Source: Flavobacterium pectinovorum
GTDB lineage: Bacteria > Bacteroidota > Bacteroidia > Flavobacteriales > Flavobacteriaceae
Length of the DNA: 64,000 nt
Reading direction: 5' to 3'
Assembly (NCBI RefSeq): GCF_022802975.1
Contig: NZ_JAFEVZ010000001.1
Span: 124,001 to 188,000, forward strand
Shown here in pieces: positions 35,545 to 45,624 of the stretch. How positions within the stretch are numbered: position 1 is the first letter of the stretch; the number at the start of each line of letters is the position of its first letter. The translations under genes were made by a program, and so were the position numbers. The notes beneath the pieces were generated by a model. That model ran no database searches, was not told where the DNA came from, and was given only the letters and a program-made list of their open reading frames with translations.

Positions 35545-36855
35545 ATGAAAGAGCTCGTAAACAAACTAAAAGGAGATAGGGTAATATGGTCATTCGTGGC
35601 TTTATTAGCACTGTTTTCGTTTATGCCTGTTTTTAGTGCGAGTAGTAATTTGGCGTACATAGGTCATGGAACTGGGAATACATTGGGGTATTTGGTAAAA
35701 CATTTAGCTCACATTTGTATAGGATTTTTGATTATTTATTGGGTGCATAAAGTGCCATATCATTATTTCAGGGCGATTTCAAAAATTGCTTTGCCAATTG
35801 TTTGGTTTTTGCTGCTTTATACATTGTTGAAAGGAACCGTAATTGCCGGAGCAAATGCAAGTCGTTGGATTCAGGTGCCTTTTATCGGAATCACTTTTCA
35901 GACTTCGACTTTGGCATCTATTGTTCTGTTTATTTTCGTAGCACGTTATTTGTCAAAAAAGAAAGAAGAAAATGAGCCTTTTCAGGTTTCGCTGATACAG
36001 CTTTGGTTGCCGGTTTTTATCACATTGGCACTTATTTTGCCAGCGAATTTTTCGACTACAGCGTTAATTTTTTCTATGGTAATTATGCTGACATTTATTG
36101 GTAAATACCCATTAAAATATATAGGTTTTATTATTGGTTCGGGTATTGCAATGTTGATGTTCTTTTTGTTGGTTGCAAAAGCATTTCCAGATTCAAGATT
36201 TTTTAGCAGGGTTGGAACGTGGGGAAGTCGTATCGAAAATTTTACCACAGACAAACCTGATGAAGATGATTATCAAATAGAAAAAGCAAAAATTGCAATT
36301 GCATCAGGAAGATTAGGCGGATTAGGACCGGGAAAAAGCGTTCAGAAAAACTTTTTACCACAATCTTCTTCCGATTTTATTTATGCCATTGTGGTTGAAG
36401 AATATGGTTTAGTAGGAGGAGTATCAATTTTGCTTTTGTATTTATTGTTGTTGTTCCGATTTGTGATTGCATCGCATAAAGCCAATACATTATTTGGAAA
36501 ATTAGTTGTCGTCGGTCTCGGATTTCCAATGATATTTCAGGCAATGATTAATATGGCGGTTGCAGTAGAATTATTGCCGGTAACTGGGCAAACGCTTCCG
36601 CTGATAAGTTCGGGAGGAAGTTCAATCTGGATGACTTGCTTTTCTTTGGGAATTATCATTAGTGTAACCAAAAAAGAGGAAGAAATTGCAGAAGAGCAGC
36701 AAGAAAAGGAAAGACGAAAAGAAGCGCTTCAAAGATTAATTGACAAAGAACTTGCCGAAGAAGATTTGTCTGCTGATGCAGTATATAAAGAAGAGGAAAT
36801 GTATTCTATTGAAGATAATTCAAGAAATCCGATGAATGCAGTGTTAAACAAATAA
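35545..36855 (+). CDS. ftsW: Septal peptidoglycan polymerase FtsW (SEDS family)
   Basis: A 436-residue polytopic membrane protein that polymerises glycan strands at the septum with FtsI. SEDS features are LPANFSTTALIF, FFSRVGTWGSRIENF, QIEKAKIAIASGRLGGLGPG and LPLISSGGSSIWMT. The C-terminal ~70 residues are a charged cytoplasmic tail (EEEIAEEQQEKERRKE). The gene order murD-ftsW-murG is standard. Confidence 0.94.
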   Translation: MKELVNKLKGDRVIWSFVALLALFSFMPVFSASSNLAYIGHGTGNTLGYLVKHLAHICIGFLIIYWVHKVPYHYFRAISKIALPIVWFLLLYTLLKGTVIAGANASRWIQVPFIGITFQTSTLASIVLFIFVARYLSKKKEENEPFQVSLIQLWLPVFITLALILPANFSTTALIFSMVIMLTFIGKYPLKYIGFIIGSGIAMLMFFLLVAKAFPDSRFFSRVGTWGSRIENFTTDKPDEDDYQIEKAKIAIASGRLGGLGPGKSVQKNFLPQSSSDFIYAIVVEEYGLVGGVSILLLYLLLLFRFVIASHKANTLFGKLVVVGLGFPMIFQAMINMAVAVELLPVTGQTLPLISSGGSSIWMTCFSLGIIISVTKKEEEIAEEQQEKERRKEALQRLIDKELAEEDLSADAVYKEEEMYSIEDNSRNPMNAVLNK

Positions 36856-36875
36856 GATAAATAGCTATTAAAAGT

Positions 36876-37964
36876 ATGGCGAATTATAAATTCATATTAA
36901 GCGGAGGAGGAACAGGAGGGCATATCTATCCTGCAATTGCGATTGCAAACGAATTAAAATTACAATTTCCTGATGCTGAATTTCTTTTTGTTGGTGCCCA
37001 AGATAAAATGGAAATGCAAAAAGTACCTCAGGCAGGTTACGAAATAAAAGGACTTTGGATTGCTGGTTTGCAACGAAAATTGACTTTGCAAAATTTGATG
37101 TTTCCTTTTAAATTGATTAGTAGTTTATGGAAATCCAGAAAAATTATTAAGCAGTTCAAACCAAATGTGGTTATTGGAACCGGAGGTTTTGCCAGTGGGC
37201 CTTTATTGCAGGCAGCAGGATCAGCAGGAATTCCAACAGTTATTCAGGAACAAAATTCGTTTCCTGGTATTACTAATAAATTATTAAGTAAAAAAGCAAA
37301 CGCTATTTGTGTTGCTTATGAAAATTTGGACAGATTTTTTCCTAAAGAGAAAATCGTTTTAACTGGAAATCCGGTTCGTCAGGATTTAATTGATATTGAT
37401 ACAAAACGTAATGAAGCCATTGCTTTTTATGGCTTGGATCCAAGTAAAAAAACTTTATTGGTTCTGGGAGGAAGTCTAGGTGCTAGAAGAGTTAACCAGT
37501 TAATAGAAAAAGAATTAGATAATTTTCTTTCACAGGATGTGCAGGTTATCTGGCAGTGTGGAAAATTATATTTTGATGATTATAAAAAATACAATCAGCC
37601 AAATATAAAAGTGGTTGATTTCATTGAAAGAATGGATTTTGTTTACGCAGCTGCTGATGTAATCATTTCAAGGGCAGGTGCTTCATCAGTTTCAGAATTA
37701 TGTATTGTGGGGAAACCTGTGATTTTTATTCCGTCACCAAATGTAGCCGAAGATCATCAGACTAAAAATGCACAGGCAATTGTAGAGCAGAAAGGCGCAA
37801 TTTTATTAAGAGAATCACAATTAGATAGTGAGTTTAGCATTGTTTTTGAATCACTCCTGAAAGATGAAGAGAAACAAAAGCAACTACGTGATAATATTAA
37901 AAAATTAGCCAGACCAAAAGCAACACAAGATATTGTAGCGCAGATTGTCAAGTTAATTCAGTAG
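36876..37964 (+). CDS. murG: UDP-GlcNAc--lipid I N-acetylglucosaminyltransferase MurG
   Basis: A 362-residue GT28 glycosyltransferase at the inner face of the membrane that converts lipid I to lipid II. The N-terminal glycine-rich motif is [12 protein letters not shown] (9-20), and GTGGFASGP and [11 protein letters not shown] are the donor-site motifs. It begins 20 bp after ftsW. A 134-bp spacer with AAGCTTTAAGG and AAGCTTAATGCTTAAAGG elements follows. Confidence 0.95.
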   Translation: MANYKFILSGGGTGGHIYPAIAIANELKLQFPDAEFLFVGAQDKMEMQKVPQAGYEIKGLWIAGLQRKLTLQNLMFPFKLISSLWKSRKIIKQFKPNVVIGTGGFASGPLLQAAGSAGIPTVIQEQNSFPGITNKLLSKKANAICVAYENLDRFFPKEKIVLTGNPVRQDLIDIDTKRNEAIAFYGLDPSKKTLLVLGGSLGARRVNQLIEKELDNFLSQDVQVIWQCGKLYFDDYKKYNQPNIKVVDFIERMDFVYAAADVIISRAGASSVSELCIVGKPVIFIPSPNVAEDHQTKNAQAIVEQKGAILLRESQLDSEFSIVFESLLKDEEKQKQLRDNIKKLARPKATQDIVAQIVKLIQ

Positions 37965-38098
37965 GCTATAGACAATAAGCTTTAAGGTTGATGCGCTATC
38001 TAAAGAATAATATAGGCAAAGGAATATAAGAGAATTAAGTAATAAAGATAAAAGTTGAAGGCATAAAGCCTAAAGCTTAATGCTTAAAGGAAATAAAA

Positions 38099-39448
38099 AT
38101 GAATTTAAATCAGATACAAAACGTTTATTTTATTGGTATTGGAGGCATCGGAATGAGTGCTCTGGCCCGTTATTTTAAATATATCGGGAAACAGGTTTCA
38201 GGATATGATAAAACGCCTTCTATGCTGACAAGTGAATTAATTGAAAGCGGAATTGATATTCATTTTGAAGACAACATCGGTTTGATTCCGAAAGATTATT
38301 ATGTAGAAAATACATTAGTAATTTTCACACCGGCTGTTCCAAAATCACATTCGGAATGGAATTATTTTATAGAGAGACAATACGAAGTTAAAAAACGTGC
38401 CGAAGTTTTGGGAATCATTACCAAAGACACTTTTAGTTTTGCCGTTGCAGGAACACACGGAAAAACGACAACTTCAAGTATTTTAGGACATATATTGTAT
38501 GAAAGCGGTGCCGATGTTACGGCGTTTGTGGGTGGAATAGTAGAGAATTATAATTCTAATTTAATTGGAAACGGAAAAACAGTCACAGTTGTTGAAGCAG
38601 ATGAATTTGATCGTTCATTTTTGCATTTGCATCCAAATATTGCTTGTATCACATCAATGGATGCGGATCATTTGGATATATATGGAACGAGCGATGCTAT
38701 CGAGGCTTCGTTTGTAGAATTTGCTTCTAAGGTTGAAGATAAAAATAATCTCTTTATAACTAAAGAATTGCCTCTTGACGGAGTGCAATGTGCTATCAAT
38801 GAAGATGCTGTTTATAAGGTGTTTAATGTTAGAATAGAAAATGGAAGTTATGTTTTTGATGTTCAGACGCCATCAGAAATCATGAAGGATTTGCGTTTTG
38901 GATTGCCGGGCAAGCATAATTTAATGAATGCATTAATGGCTATTGCAATGTCAAAAACTTTTGGAACATCAACGGATTCTATTGCAAAAGCACTTGCGTC
39001 TTTTAACGGAATCAGAAGACGTTTTTCGTATCAGATTAAGTCTGAAAATTTAGTTTATATTGATGATTATGCACATCATCCAACAGAAATTAATGCGGTG
39101 CACCAGGCTGTAAGGGAATTATATCCGAATCAAAAAGTACTGGCAATTTTTCAGCCGCATTTATTCAGCAGAACAAAAGATTTTGTGGATGGATTTGCAG
39201 AAAGTTTATCACAGTTTGATGAAGTTTTTCTAATGGATATTTATCCTGCAAGAGAACTCCCTATGGAAGGAGTAACCTCTGAATGGCTTTTGGGTAAAAT
39301 GACTAATCCCAATAAAAAGATAGTTGCAAAAGAAGATTTATTGTCGGAAATTAAAGCTAATGATGCGCCAATAATTGTAACAATAGGAGCTGGTGATATT
39401 GGAGAAATGGTGCCATCAATTAAAAAGATTTTAAATGAAAATATTTAA
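38099..39448 (+). CDS. murC: UDP-N-acetylmuramate--L-alanine ligase MurC
   Basis: A 449-residue cytoplasmic Mur ligase that adds the first stem residue. It opens with a Rossmann motif (FIGIGGIGMSALARY) and has the ATP loop GTHGKTTTS (118-126), EADEFDRSF and DDYAHHPTEI. The last 14 bp overlap ftsQ, so the two are likely translated together. Confidence 0.95.
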   Translation: MNLNQIQNVYFIGIGGIGMSALARYFKYIGKQVSGYDKTPSMLTSELIESGIDIHFEDNIGLIPKDYYVENTLVIFTPAVPKSHSEWNYFIERQYEVKKRAEVLGIITKDTFSFAVAGTHGKTTTSSILGHILYESGADVTAFVGGIVENYNSNLIGNGKTVTVVEADEFDRSFLHLHPNIACITSMDADHLDIYGTSDAIEASFVEFASKVEDKNNLFITKELPLDGVQCAINEDAVYKVFNVRIENGSYVFDVQTPSEIMKDLRFGLPGKHNLMNALMAIAMSKTFGTSTDSIAKALASFNGIRRRFSYQIKSENLVYIDDYAHHPTEINAVHQAVRELYPNQKVLAIFQPHLFSRTKDFVDGFAESLSQFDEVFLMDIYPARELPMEGVTSEWLLGKMTNPNKKIVAKEDLLSEIKANDAPIIVTIGAGDIGEMVPSIKKILNENI

Positions 39449-40157
39449 TTGGACAAATATTCGATTGATTCTCATTTTAGGGCTCGTTCTCTTTTTGTAT
39501 TCGTTTGCGCAACATCGAAACGGAGATAGGAAATTGAAAAAATCTATGGTTGTTTTTGTAGGAGAGAATACGCTTTTTGTGAAGACTGAAACGGTTAATA
39601 AATTGTTGATAGAAAATAAAAGAGACGCTTCCAGTATCCGAAAAGATGAGTTAGATTTGAATAAAATAGAAAAAAGCCTTGATACGCAAGAGATGATTGA
39701 AAAATCAGATGTTTTTGTAAGTATCGATGGAGTTCTAAAAGCGCGGGTAAAACAGAGGACGCCAATAGTAAGAGTTTATGATGGTGGGAGCTCTTTTTAT
39801 ATTGACTATGAAGGGAATAAAATGCCTTTGTCAGACAATTTTACGGCGCGGGTTCCTCTTGTTTCGGGGATAATAAATAAAAAAAATAACGAAGATTTAG
39901 CTACTTTATTTCGCACAATTTATGACGATGCGTTTTTGAAAAAAAACATCATTGCAATAGAAATTATGCCTAATGGTAGCTTAAAAATGTTTAATAGAAA
40001 TTATAATTACTTCATTGATTTTGGAAGAACAATGAAAGTGGATGAAAAATTCAGGAATTATAAGGCCTTTTTTCAAAAGGCTGTTTTAGATAGTTCGTTA
40101 TACAAATATAAAAAAATTGATCTGAGGTTTACGGAACAAGTAGTTTGCACAAAATAA
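39435..40157 (+). CDS. ftsQ: Cell division protein FtsQ
   Basis: A 240-residue bitopic protein. One membrane helix is near residues 8-26 (IRLILILGLVLFLYSFAQ), followed by a POTRA-like region (VDIRE-type core seen as LNKIEKSLDTQEMIEKSDVFV) and a beta domain. Sequence similarity in this family is low; the call rests on topology and its position between murC and ftsA. It overlaps murC by 14 bp. Confidence 0.88.
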   Translation: MKIFNWTNIRLILILGLVLFLYSFAQHRNGDRKLKKSMVVFVGENTLFVKTETVNKLLIENKRDASSIRKDELDLNKIEKSLDTQEMIEKSDVFVSIDGVLKARVKQRTPIVRVYDGGSSFYIDYEGNKMPLSDNFTARVPLVSGIINKKNNEDLATLFRTIYDDAFLKKNIIAIEIMPNGSLKMFNRNYNYFIDFGRTMKVDEKFRNYKAFFQKAVLDSSLYKYKKIDLRFTEQVVCTK

Positions 40158-40163
40158 TAGAAA

Positions 40164-41585
40164 ATGGAAAAAGATAACATTGCAGTAGGTCTAGATATTG
40201 GAACAACCAAAATAGTTGCCATGATAGGCAAAAAGAACGAGTATGGTAAATTGGAAATTTTGGGTATTGGTAAATCCAAAAGTTTGGGTGTTGCGAGAGG
40301 TGTTGTAAACAACATTACGCAAACTATTCAATCGATCCAGCAAGCTATTCTTGAAGCCGAAACGAATTCAGGTTACAAAATTAAAGATGTGGTTGTTGGG
40401 ATCGCAGGACAGCATATCAGAAGTATTCAGCATACAGATTACATAAGCCGTAATAATCCGGAAGAAGTAATTGGCGAAAAAGATATTCAGCTTTTGATCG
40501 ATCAGGTGAATAAACTGGCGATGTTGCCGGGTGAAGAAATTATTCATGTTTTACCTCAGGAATTTAAAATCGATGGACAATCTGAAATAAAAGAACCGAT
40601 CGGAATGTACGGAGGAAGATTGGAATCCAGCTTTCATGTAGTTGTTGGACAAGCTTCTTCAATTAGAAATGTTGGAAGATGTATTCAGAGTTCAGGAATT
40701 GAATTGTCAGGATTGACATTAGAGCCATTAGCTTCAGCAGATGCAGTTTTAAGTCAGGAAGAAAAAGAAGCTGGGGTTGCACTTATAGATATCGGTGGAG
40801 GAACAACAGATTTGGCCATTTTTAAAGATGGAATTATTCGTCATACAGCTGTAATTCCTTTTGGAGGAAATGTAATTACAGAGGATATTAAAGAAGGCTG
40901 TTCGATTATCGAAAAACAAGCAGAGCTTTTAAAAATAAAATTCGGATCTGCCTGGCCGGGAGAAAATAAAGACAACGAAATTGTTTCTATTCCGGGCTTA
41001 AGAGGAAGAGAGCCAAAAGAGATTTCTCTTAAAAATCTGTCTAAAATTATTCATGCCCGCGTGGTGGAAATAATTGAGCAGGTTTTTGCTGAAATTAAAG
41101 CTTATGGACATGAAGATCCTCGTAAAAAATTAATAGCAGGAATCGTTCTTACAGGTGGTGGAGCACAGTTAAAACATATTAAGCAATTAGTAGAATATAT
41201 TACCGGTATGGATACCAGAATTGGGTATCCAAACGAGCATTTAGCAGGGAACTCCAGTGAAGAAATTTCCAGCCCGTTATTTGCAACAGCAGTTGGATTA
41301 GTAATGAATAGCATTGAAAACAGTACGCAAAGTGCTGTAAGAATGGAGATTGTAAATGAGCAGCCAAGAGTTGTTTACAGAAATGTGCCGAATCCTGCAC
41401 AACAGCCGGTACAACAACGATACGAAGTTGAAGAAAACTACGTTGAAAGAGTAGAAACTATTGAGCAGCCAAGAGAAGTTAGAAATAATGTTACTGTTGA
41501 AGAATCTACAGAGACTAAAATCAGAAGATCATTTTTTGACAGATATGTCGATAAAATCAAAGATTTTTTAGACAACGCAGAATAA
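40164..41585 (+). CDS. ftsA: Cell division protein FtsA
   Basis: A 473-residue actin-like ATPase that tethers FtsZ to the membrane. The phosphate-1 motif is GLDIGTTKIVAMIG, phosphate-2 is ALIDIGGGTTDLAIF and the adenosine motif is GIVLTGGGAQLK. The C-terminus (SFFDRYVDKIKDFLDNAE) is an amphipathic helix fit for membrane binding, after a linker rich in Gln, Pro and Glu. ftsZ follows after 84 bp. Confidence 0.96.
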   Translation: MEKDNIAVGLDIGTTKIVAMIGKKNEYGKLEILGIGKSKSLGVARGVVNNITQTIQSIQQAILEAETNSGYKIKDVVVGIAGQHIRSIQHTDYISRNNPEEVIGEKDIQLLIDQVNKLAMLPGEEIIHVLPQEFKIDGQSEIKEPIGMYGGRLESSFHVVVGQASSIRNVGRCIQSSGIELSGLTLEPLASADAVLSQEEKEAGVALIDIGGGTTDLAIFKDGIIRHTAVIPFGGNVITEDIKEGCSIIEKQAELLKIKFGSAWPGENKDNEIVSIPGLRGREPKEISLKNLSKIIHARVVEIIEQVFAEIKAYGHEDPRKKLIAGIVLTGGGAQLKHIKQLVEYITGMDTRIGYPNEHLAGNSSEEISSPLFATAVGLVMNSIENSTQSAVRMEIVNEQPRVVYRNVPNPAQQPVQQRYEVEENYVERVETIEQPREVRNNVTVEESTETKIRRSFFDRYVDKIKDFLDNAE

Positions 41586-41669
41586 AAGAATAAGAGAAAA
41601 GGAAATTACTATTGGCCCCAAGTCAAGAAGTAAAAAATGTATTAAATAAGAATTTCAAAAACCAAAAAG

Positions 41670-43652
41670 ATGATGAGCAACTCAGAATTTGGAAGTATTT
41701 CATTTGATTTACCAAAAAACCAATCAAATGTAATCAAAGTAATAGGTGTAGGAGGAGGCGGAAGTAACGCTATTAATCACATGTTCCAACAAGGAATTAA
41801 GGGTGTGGATTTTATCGTTTGTAATACAGATTCGCAAGCATTACAAAACAGTTCTGTTCCAAACAAAATTCAGTTAGGGGTAAATTTAACAGAAGGTCTT
41901 GGTGCAGGAGCTAATCCTGATGTAGGACAACAATCTGCTATTGAAAGCATCGCTGATATCGAAAAAATGTTAGACCGTGGTACTAAAATGGTATTTATTA
42001 CCGCTGGTATGGGTGGTGGAACAGGAACCGGTGCTGCTCCGGTAATTGCGCAATTGGCAAAAGAAAGAGAGATCTTGACAGTGGGTATTGTGACTATTCC
42101 TTTTCAGTTTGAAGGGAAAGTTCGTCAGGAACAAGCACTTTTAGGAATCGAAAAATTGCGTAAACAAGTAGATTCGTTAATTGTAATTAATAATAATAAG
42201 TTAAGAGAAGTGTACGGAAATCTTGGTTTTAAAGCCGGATTCTCTAAAGCGGATGAAGTTTTGGCAACAGCCTCAAGAGGTATTGCCGAAGTGATCACAC
42301 ACCACTATACTCAAAATATCGATTTACGTGATGCTAAAACTGTTTTGTCAAACAGTGGAACTGCCATCATGGGATCTTCTGTTGCTGCTGGCGAAAACAG
42401 AGCTAAAGAAGCTATTGTTTCAGCATTGGATTCTCCGTTATTAAATGACAACAAAATTACAGGAGCCAAAAACGTATTGTTGCTTATCGTTTCTGGATCA
42501 AACGAAATTACGCTGGATGAAATTGGAGAAATCAACGATCATATTCAGGCAGAAGCTGGTTATAATGCTAATATTATCATGGGAGTTGGTGAAGACGAAA
42601 CTCTTGGTGAAGCTATTGCTGTAACTATTATTGCAACTGGTTTTGATGTTGAACAACAAAACGAAATCGTAAATACAGAACCTAAAAAAATCATTCATAC
42701 ACTGGAAGACGAGCAAAGAAGTGTTCATAACCTAACAAACAGATCAGTTACTTCTTTTGATTTAAATGCTGAAACACCTATTGCGAAATCAGAAGAAAAA
42801 GTTGTTTTTGATTTAATGGAAGATACAATTGCTCCGGTATTACCAACTCCGATAGCTCCGGTTGCTGTTGCTCCAACTATCAATCAGGAAGAGTTAGTGG
42901 TAATGTCTGAGTTTATTAAAAATCTTGACGTGACTTTTGAGATCGTTTCGCCAATTACAGATATTGATTTTACTATTTCAAGTCCTGAAGTGCAATCTTT
43001 TCAGGAAACAAAACAGGTTGAACAAAGAATTTTTGAAAGAGAAGAGCAGACTACCTTTTCATTCGACTTGCCTCTTTTTAGAGCAGAGCCGGAAGTAAAG
43101 AAAGAACCGGTTGTTGAGGACAATAAAATTTTATTCGAATTAACAAATGAAACCCGTAATATAAAAGTTAATGAACCGGTTTCGTTTGTTCCGGTTACAG
43201 AACTTTCTGAAAATGGTATTATCAAATATTCGTTGGAAGAATATATGGAGGTTGAAAATGATTTAATGGCATCAAAACCAGTTGAGAAAGTGATAGAAGA
43301 TGTTGTTCCTGAGGAATTGAATATCACATTGAAACCACGGGTAGATTTTGCAAGCCAACCTGATTTTACAACAACTTCAGAAGTTTCTCCAATGGAATTA
43401 ACAATTGAGGAAACATTACGCTTAAGAGCTGAAGAAAGAAGAAAGAAACTAAAAGAATTCAATTATAAATTTCACAACAATGTTTCCAGAATTGATGAGC
43501 TGGAAAAAGAGCCGGCTTACAAAAGATTAGGTATTGATTTGTCGAATTCACAATCAAATAATACCAATTCAAGAATTTCAGTTGGAACAGACAGCAATAA
43601 CGATTTGCAATTGCGTTCAAATAATTCATTCTTACACGACAACGTAGATTAG
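41670..43652 (+). CDS. ftsZ: Cell division protein FtsZ, long C-terminal tail
   Basis: A 660-residue tubulin-like GTPase, the ring-forming division protein. The GTP loop is GGGTGTG at 115-121, and the N-terminal GVGGGGSNAINHM is intact. The GTPase domain ends near residue 330. The remaining ~330 residues are a long acidic Pro/Val/Glu-rich tail, far longer than in E. coli FtsZ, ending in NNSFLHDNVD. A basic segment (LRAEERRKKLKEFNYKF, ~590-607) precedes the end. It is the last gene of the cluster, with a terminator at 43677. Confidence 0.96.
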   Translation: MMSNSEFGSISFDLPKNQSNVIKVIGVGGGGSNAINHMFQQGIKGVDFIVCNTDSQALQNSSVPNKIQLGVNLTEGLGAGANPDVGQQSAIESIADIEKMLDRGTKMVFITAGMGGGTGTGAAPVIAQLAKEREILTVGIVTIPFQFEGKVRQEQALLGIEKLRKQVDSLIVINNNKLREVYGNLGFKAGFSKADEVLATASRGIAEVITHHYTQNIDLRDAKTVLSNSGTAIMGSSVAAGENRAKEAIVSALDSPLLNDNKITGAKNVLLLIVSGSNEITLDEIGEINDHIQAEAGYNANIIMGVGEDETLGEAIAVTIIATGFDVEQQNEIVNTEPKKIIHTLEDEQRSVHNLTNRSVTSFDLNAETPIAKSEEKVVFDLMEDTIAPVLPTPIAPVAVAPTINQEELVVMSEFIKNLDVTFEIVSPITDIDFTISSPEVQSFQETKQVEQRIFEREEQTTFSFDLPLFRAEPEVKKEPVVEDNKILFELTNETRNIKVNEPVSFVPVTELSENGIIKYSLEEYMEVENDLMASKPVEKVIEDVVPEELNITLKPRVDFASQPDFTTTSEVSPMELTIEETLRLRAEERRKKLKEFNYKFHNNVSRIDELEKEPAYKRLGIDLSNSQSNNTNSRISVGTDSNNDLQLRSNNSFLHDNVD

Positions 43653-43676
43653 TTTTAAAAATCATAATATTTGGAT

Positions 43677-43715
43677 AGCCCGAAAATTGGATTTAATTTT
43701 CGGGTTATTTTTTTT
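43677..43715 (+). terminator. Terminator of the dcw cluster
   Basis: CCCGAAAATT (43679-43688) pairs with AATTTTCGGG (43695-43704), followed by a T-rich run. It lies 25 bases after the ftsZ stop. Confidence 0.88.
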
Positions 43716-43722
43716 ATCTTCG
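43715..43722 (+). promoter_or_regulatory. Possible -7 box for the yqeY-like gene
   Basis: TATCTTCG differs from TAnnTTTG at one base. It overlaps the end of the dcw terminator and precedes the gene at 43856 by ~130 bases. Confidence 0.35.
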
Positions 43723-43855
43723 CACAGAATTTAGAATTTGATTTCTCAATATTAGGTTTTAAAAGCAATCTTAATTAGTATTTGAATGAAATTCAAAATA
43801 TTCGAATTAAAATAGATGAATTGATAGGCAGCTGCTTATTAAAATAAAAAGAAAG

Positions 43856-44305
43856 ATGAGTTTACAAGCACAGATTATGGACGAAATAAAAACGGCCATG
43901 AAAGCAAAAGATACAGTAGCGTTAGAATCATTAAGAGCGATTAAATCTGAGTTATTATTAGCTTCAACCGCTTCAGGTTCTAAAGAAGAATTGAGTGAAG
44001 ATGAAGAAATAAAACTACTTCAGAGATTGGTAAAAACACGTAAAGAAAGTGCCAGAATTTTTACCGAACAAAATCGTCCTGATTTAGCTGAGCCGGAATT
44101 GGCTCAGGTTGCAGTAATTGAGAAGTTTTTACCAGCCCAGTTAAGCGAAGAAGAAGTAGAAGCCGTAATTGCTAAAATTATTGCTGAAACAGGAGCTTCA
44201 GGAATTGCTTCAATGGGTAAAGTTATGGGATTAGCATCTGCTCAATTAGGAGGAACTGCAGAAGGAAAAACCATTTCTACAATTGTTAAAAAATTACTTT
44301 CGTAA
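43856..44305 (+). CDS. GatB/YqeY domain-containing protein
   Basis: A 149-residue protein starting MSLQAQIMDEIKTAMKAKDTVALESLRAIKSE, the hallmark of YqeY proteins, with EEIKLLQRLVKTRKESA and FLPAQLSEEEVE further on. The domain resembles the tRNA-binding tail of the GatB amidotransferase subunit, but the cellular role of stand-alone YqeY is unclear. A tRNA-Arg gene follows 92 bases downstream and may share the transcript. Confidence 0.92.
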   Translation: MSLQAQIMDEIKTAMKAKDTVALESLRAIKSELLLASTASGSKEELSEDEEIKLLQRLVKTRKESARIFTEQNRPDLAEPELAQVAVIEKFLPAQLSEEEVEAVIAKIIAETGASGIASMGKVMGLASAQLGGTAEGKTISTIVKKLLS

Positions 44306-44308
44306 TAA

Positions 44309-44390
44309 ATTCCAAATGGAATAACTCAAATAAAAACTCCAAATTCCAAGTTTAATATTGGAATTTAGAGTTTGAAAATTGAAATTTAAA
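44309..44390. repeat. TTGGAATTT-family repeat upstream of tRNA-Arg
   Basis: AAATTCCAAAT, CTCCAAATTCCAA, ATATTGGAATTTAGAG and GAAATTTAAA occur in the same order as in the murE-mraY spacer. It sits between yqeY and the tRNA. Confidence 0.65.
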
Positions 44391-44397
44391 ACATTTT

Positions 44398-44471
44398 GAT
44401 CGCGTAGTTCAACTGGATAGAATATCAGATTTCGGCTCTGAGGGTTGGGGGTTCGAACCCCTCCGCGATCA
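44398..44471 (+). tRNA. tRNA-Arg (anticodon TCG)
   Basis: A 74-base cloverleaf: acceptor GATCGCG/CGCGATC, D stem GTTC/GAAT, anticodon stem TCAGA/TCTGA with loop TTTCGGC (anticodon TCG), T arm GGGGG/CCCTC with loop TTCGAAC, discriminator A. CCA is not encoded. No -7 box was found directly upstream, so it may be cut from the yqeY transcript. Confidence 0.95.
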
Positions 44472-44475
44472 CTTT

Positions 44476-44507
44476 AAAACCTATTTCATTACGAAATAGG
44501 TTTTTTT
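44476..44507 (+). terminator. Terminator after tRNA-Arg
   Basis: AAACCTATTTC pairs with GAAATAGGTTT around a short loop (ATTAC), followed by T residues. Confidence 0.9.
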
Positions 44508-44733
44508 ATGTTTTAAAAAATCTTCTTTTTAAGATTATCTTCCTCAAATAAATTAGAACCTGATTCCGGAAATAAGTTTTTTGTATTTAATGTTTTGTAT
44601 TACAATAAGTTAATGTTGTATTAAAGGTTTTTTTGCTATATTTAACAGATTGATTCAGATTCTCTCAGAATAGTTAAAGGCATGCAGCTCTTCGCTCTAA
44701 AAGTCAAACGGTTTAATCTTTAAATTATATTTT

Positions 44734-45573
44734 ATGAAAAAAGTTTACGAAACTAAAATAAGTTTTGCGGATTTAGGAGACAGAAAAATAGCTTATCGTT
44801 CCTATGGAAAAGGCAGGACGATAATTTTTATAAACCGTTTTAGGGGAACTTTAGATACCTGGGATCCTCTATTTATAAAAATGATGGCTAAAAAATTTAA
44901 TGTTATAACCTTTGATTATTCAGGAATAGGTTCTTCTACCGGAAATATGTCTTCAGAAATTACACTTGTTGCCCAGGATGTAAAAGATCTTGCCAGTGCT
45001 TTAAAACTGGACACGATTGTAGTTTTAGGCTGGTCTTATGGCGGATTGGTAGCCCAGGCAGCAACTCTATTATATCCCAATTTAGTGACGCATTCAATTT
45101 TAGTAGGGACAAATCCACCGGGTAAAAATGAAGTGCCTTTTGAGCAGGTTTTTTTAGATGCAGCGTTAAAACCTATTAATGATTTTGATGACGAAGTGGT
45201 TTTATTTTTTGAACCAAAATCGGCTTTTAGTATAGCTGCTGCAAAAGCTTCTCATGAACGAATTCATAAACAGATTGATGTTTCAAAAATCCCATCAACT
45301 ATGGAAGTTTTTCAGATTTATTTTAATGGAGGAGAGGGATTTAGAGAGGATATACTGAATTTTAGAGATCAGATAAAAAAAACAAAAACGCCCATTCTAA
45401 TTATCTGCGGTGATCACGATGTGAGTTTTGCAGTAGAAAATTGGTATGCAGTTTTCAATCAAATGACTAATGCTCAGATGATTGTTTATAGCGGAACAGG
45501 TCATGCACCACAGCATCAATATCCTGAGCTTACTTCTAAATCTATTATCAATTTTGTAAAACACACGTATTAA
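44734..45573 (+). CDS. Alpha/beta hydrolase
   Basis: A 279-residue protein without a signal peptide. The nucleophile elbow is GWSYGG with Ser101, the acid is in IICGDHDVSF and the histidine in GTGHAPQHQYP. The usual HG oxyanion motif is replaced by INRFRGTLDTWDP (34-46), as seen in a subgroup of these hydrolases. The substrate is unknown. It is a single-gene unit. Confidence 0.87.
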   Translation: MKKVYETKISFADLGDRKIAYRSYGKGRTIIFINRFRGTLDTWDPLFIKMMAKKFNVITFDYSGIGSSTGNMSSEITLVAQDVKDLASALKLDTIVVLGWSYGGLVAQAATLLYPNLVTHSILVGTNPPGKNEVPFEQVFLDAALKPINDFDDEVVLFFEPKSAFSIAAAKASHERIHKQIDVSKIPSTMEVFQIYFNGGEGFREDILNFRDQIKKTKTPILIICGDHDVSFAVENWYAVFNQMTNAQMIVYSGTGHAPQHQYPELTSKSIINFVKHTY

Positions 45574-45624
45574 GCTGATAAATTTCTAAAGTAAATCAGA
45601 TTTGAAAGGAATAATGTTTTTTAG

